Shown here one piece after another: positions 63,369 through 64,000 of a stretch of 64,000 nucleotides of DNA. The translations under genes were made by a program, and so were the position numbers. Below the pieces are notes generated by a model that was not told the DNA's origin, made no database searches, and saw nothing but the letters and a program-made list of their open reading frames with translations. The stretch lies in assembly GCA_965230625.1 (NCBI GenBank), contig CBDDLL010000001.1, positions 744,001 to 808,000 of the forward strand, in the 5' to 3' direction. Origin of the DNA: Saccharicrinis sp965230625 (GTDB taxonomy: Bacteria > Bacteroidota > Bacteroidia > Bacteroidales > Marinilabiliaceae). How positions within the stretch are numbered: position 1 is the first letter of the stretch; each line of letters opens with the position of its first letter.

Positions 63369-64000
63369 ATGAATATACCATATAATAAGCCCTATTTAAC
63401 AGGTAAAGAAGTCAATTATATATATGATGCGGTAAATTCTGGTAAGCTATCAGGTAATGGAAAATATACAAAATTGTGTCAGGATTTCTTTTGTAAAAAG
63501 TATGGATTTAAAAAGAGCTTATTGACAAACTCGTGCACTGATGCATTAGAGATGGCATCTATTTTACTTAATTTGCAACTAGGCGACGAAGTAATTGTAC
63601 CATCATATACTTTTGTATCAACTGCAAATGCATTTGTTTTAAGAGGTGCTAAAATTGTATTTACAGATAGTTATGAAAATCACCCTAATATTGACGTAAG
63701 TAAATTAGAAGCTTTAATTACTGAAAAAACAAAAGCCATAGTTGTTGTTCATTATTCAGGTGTTGCTTGTGATATGGATAAGATTATGGAATTGGCGAAT
63801 AAATATAATATATACGTAATAGAGGATGCTGCTCAAGCAATAGATTCATATTATAAAGATAAAGCTCTAGGAAGTATAGGTCATTTGGGTACATTCTCTT
63901 TTCACGAAACAAAAAATATAATTAGTGGTGAAGGAGGAATGCTTGTCGTAAATGATGATAAATTTATAGAAAGAGCTGAAATTATATGGGAAAAAGGTAC
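63369..64000 (+). CDS. WecE-like sugar aminotransferase, 3' end missing
   Basis: This is a PLP-dependent dTDP-4-amino-4,6-dideoxyhexose transaminase of the DegT/DnrJ/EryC1 family; the closest look is WecE/RffA. MNIPYNKPYLTGKEVNYIYDAV, TNSCTDALEMA, VPSYTFVSTANAFVLRGAKIVF, VIEDAAQAID and SFHETKNIISGEGGML with the Schiff-base Lys are visible. The open frame continues past the window edge, with about 211 codons seen. It would add an amino sugar to the cluster's glycan. Confidence 0.87.
   Translation, partial: MNIPYNKPYLTGKEVNYIYDAVNSGKLSGNGKYTKLCQDFFCKKYGFKKSLLTNSCTDALEMASILLNLQLGDEVIVPSYTFVSTANAFVLRGAKIVFTDSYENHPNIDVSKLEALITEKTKAIVVVHYSGVACDMDKIMELANKYNIYVIEDAAQAIDSYYKDKALGSIGHLGTFSFHETKNIISGEGGMLVVNDDKFIERAEIIWEKG

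Overview
The window is about 64 kb of AT-rich chromosome from a member of the Bacteroidota. The evidence is two secreted proteins with type IX secretion C-terminal sorting domains, families that are near-specific to the phylum (DUF3098, DUF4292, the ftsX-DUF3098-uppP-truB-queA gene order), -7 promoter elements of the TAnnTTTG type, and no Shine-Dalgarno sequences in front of most genes. A Marinilabiliales-like bacterium fits, but the genus cannot be read from the sequence. No tRNA, rRNA, CRISPR array, prophage or complete insertion sequence was seen.

Layout. 0-5.4 kb: two secreted proteins, a multi-domain alpha-amylase (5' end outside the window) and an endonuclease I family nuclease. 5.6-15.8 kb: housekeeping genes, namely an S41 protease, APS reductase, phosphofructokinase, universal stress protein, photolyase, and the queA/truB/uppP/DUF3098/ftsX group. 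16-19.4 kb: a small operon (DUF2007 protein, membrane protein, winged-helix regulator) behind a perfect 40-bp palindrome, then a MITE-like repeat, a wrecked AraC-type regulator and small orphan genes. 19.5-30.2 kb: a YidE/AspT-type transporter, an aminotransferase-fold protein without its PLP lysine, recO, a BamA-like barrel, a CBS protein, pdxJ, an esterase, a second MITE copy, an exonuclease, udk, a Dabb protein and an SGNH esterase. 30.2-32.4 kb: a small accessory patch with a frameshifted lipoprotein gene, a structured spacer and an orphan PD-(D/E)XK nuclease. 32.4-48.8 kb: dtd and lplA, then a long minus-strand run (uvrC, ade, mnmG, ybeY, an RsbW-like kinase, EnvC-like, DUF4292, TPR lipoprotein, dut, flippase, ruvB, response regulator, nadA). 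49.3-57.6 kb: rpiB, lutB, an Rrf2 regulator, VanZ-like, hemW, rhodanese, CDF transporter, a degenerate phosphatase-like lipoprotein, DUF2797 and a U32 peptidase-family protein. 58-64 kb: a surface-glycan operon (WbqC-like, SpsF-type cytidylyltransferase, NeuB-like synthase, KdsC-like phosphatase, an unknown protein, GT2, and a WecE-like aminotransferase cut by the window end).

The most interesting large-scale signal is chromosomal. The 500-bp gene-free, very AT-rich gap at 48.84-49.34 kb has a perfect DnaA box and several near-boxes, and it lies where transcription switches from a long minus-strand run to mainly plus-strand genes. Three parS-type palindromes (two GTTCCACGTGGAAC, one GTTTCACGTGAAAC) lie on either side of it. 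I infer that this window may hold the replication origin and centromere region. Other leads are the lysine-less aminotransferase, the two MITE copies with 3-bp flanking duplications, the 40-bp double operator, and the 30-32 kb accessory patch. I did not find an obvious complete new defence or mobile system; the closest candidate is the orphan nuclease with its structured upstream spacer.
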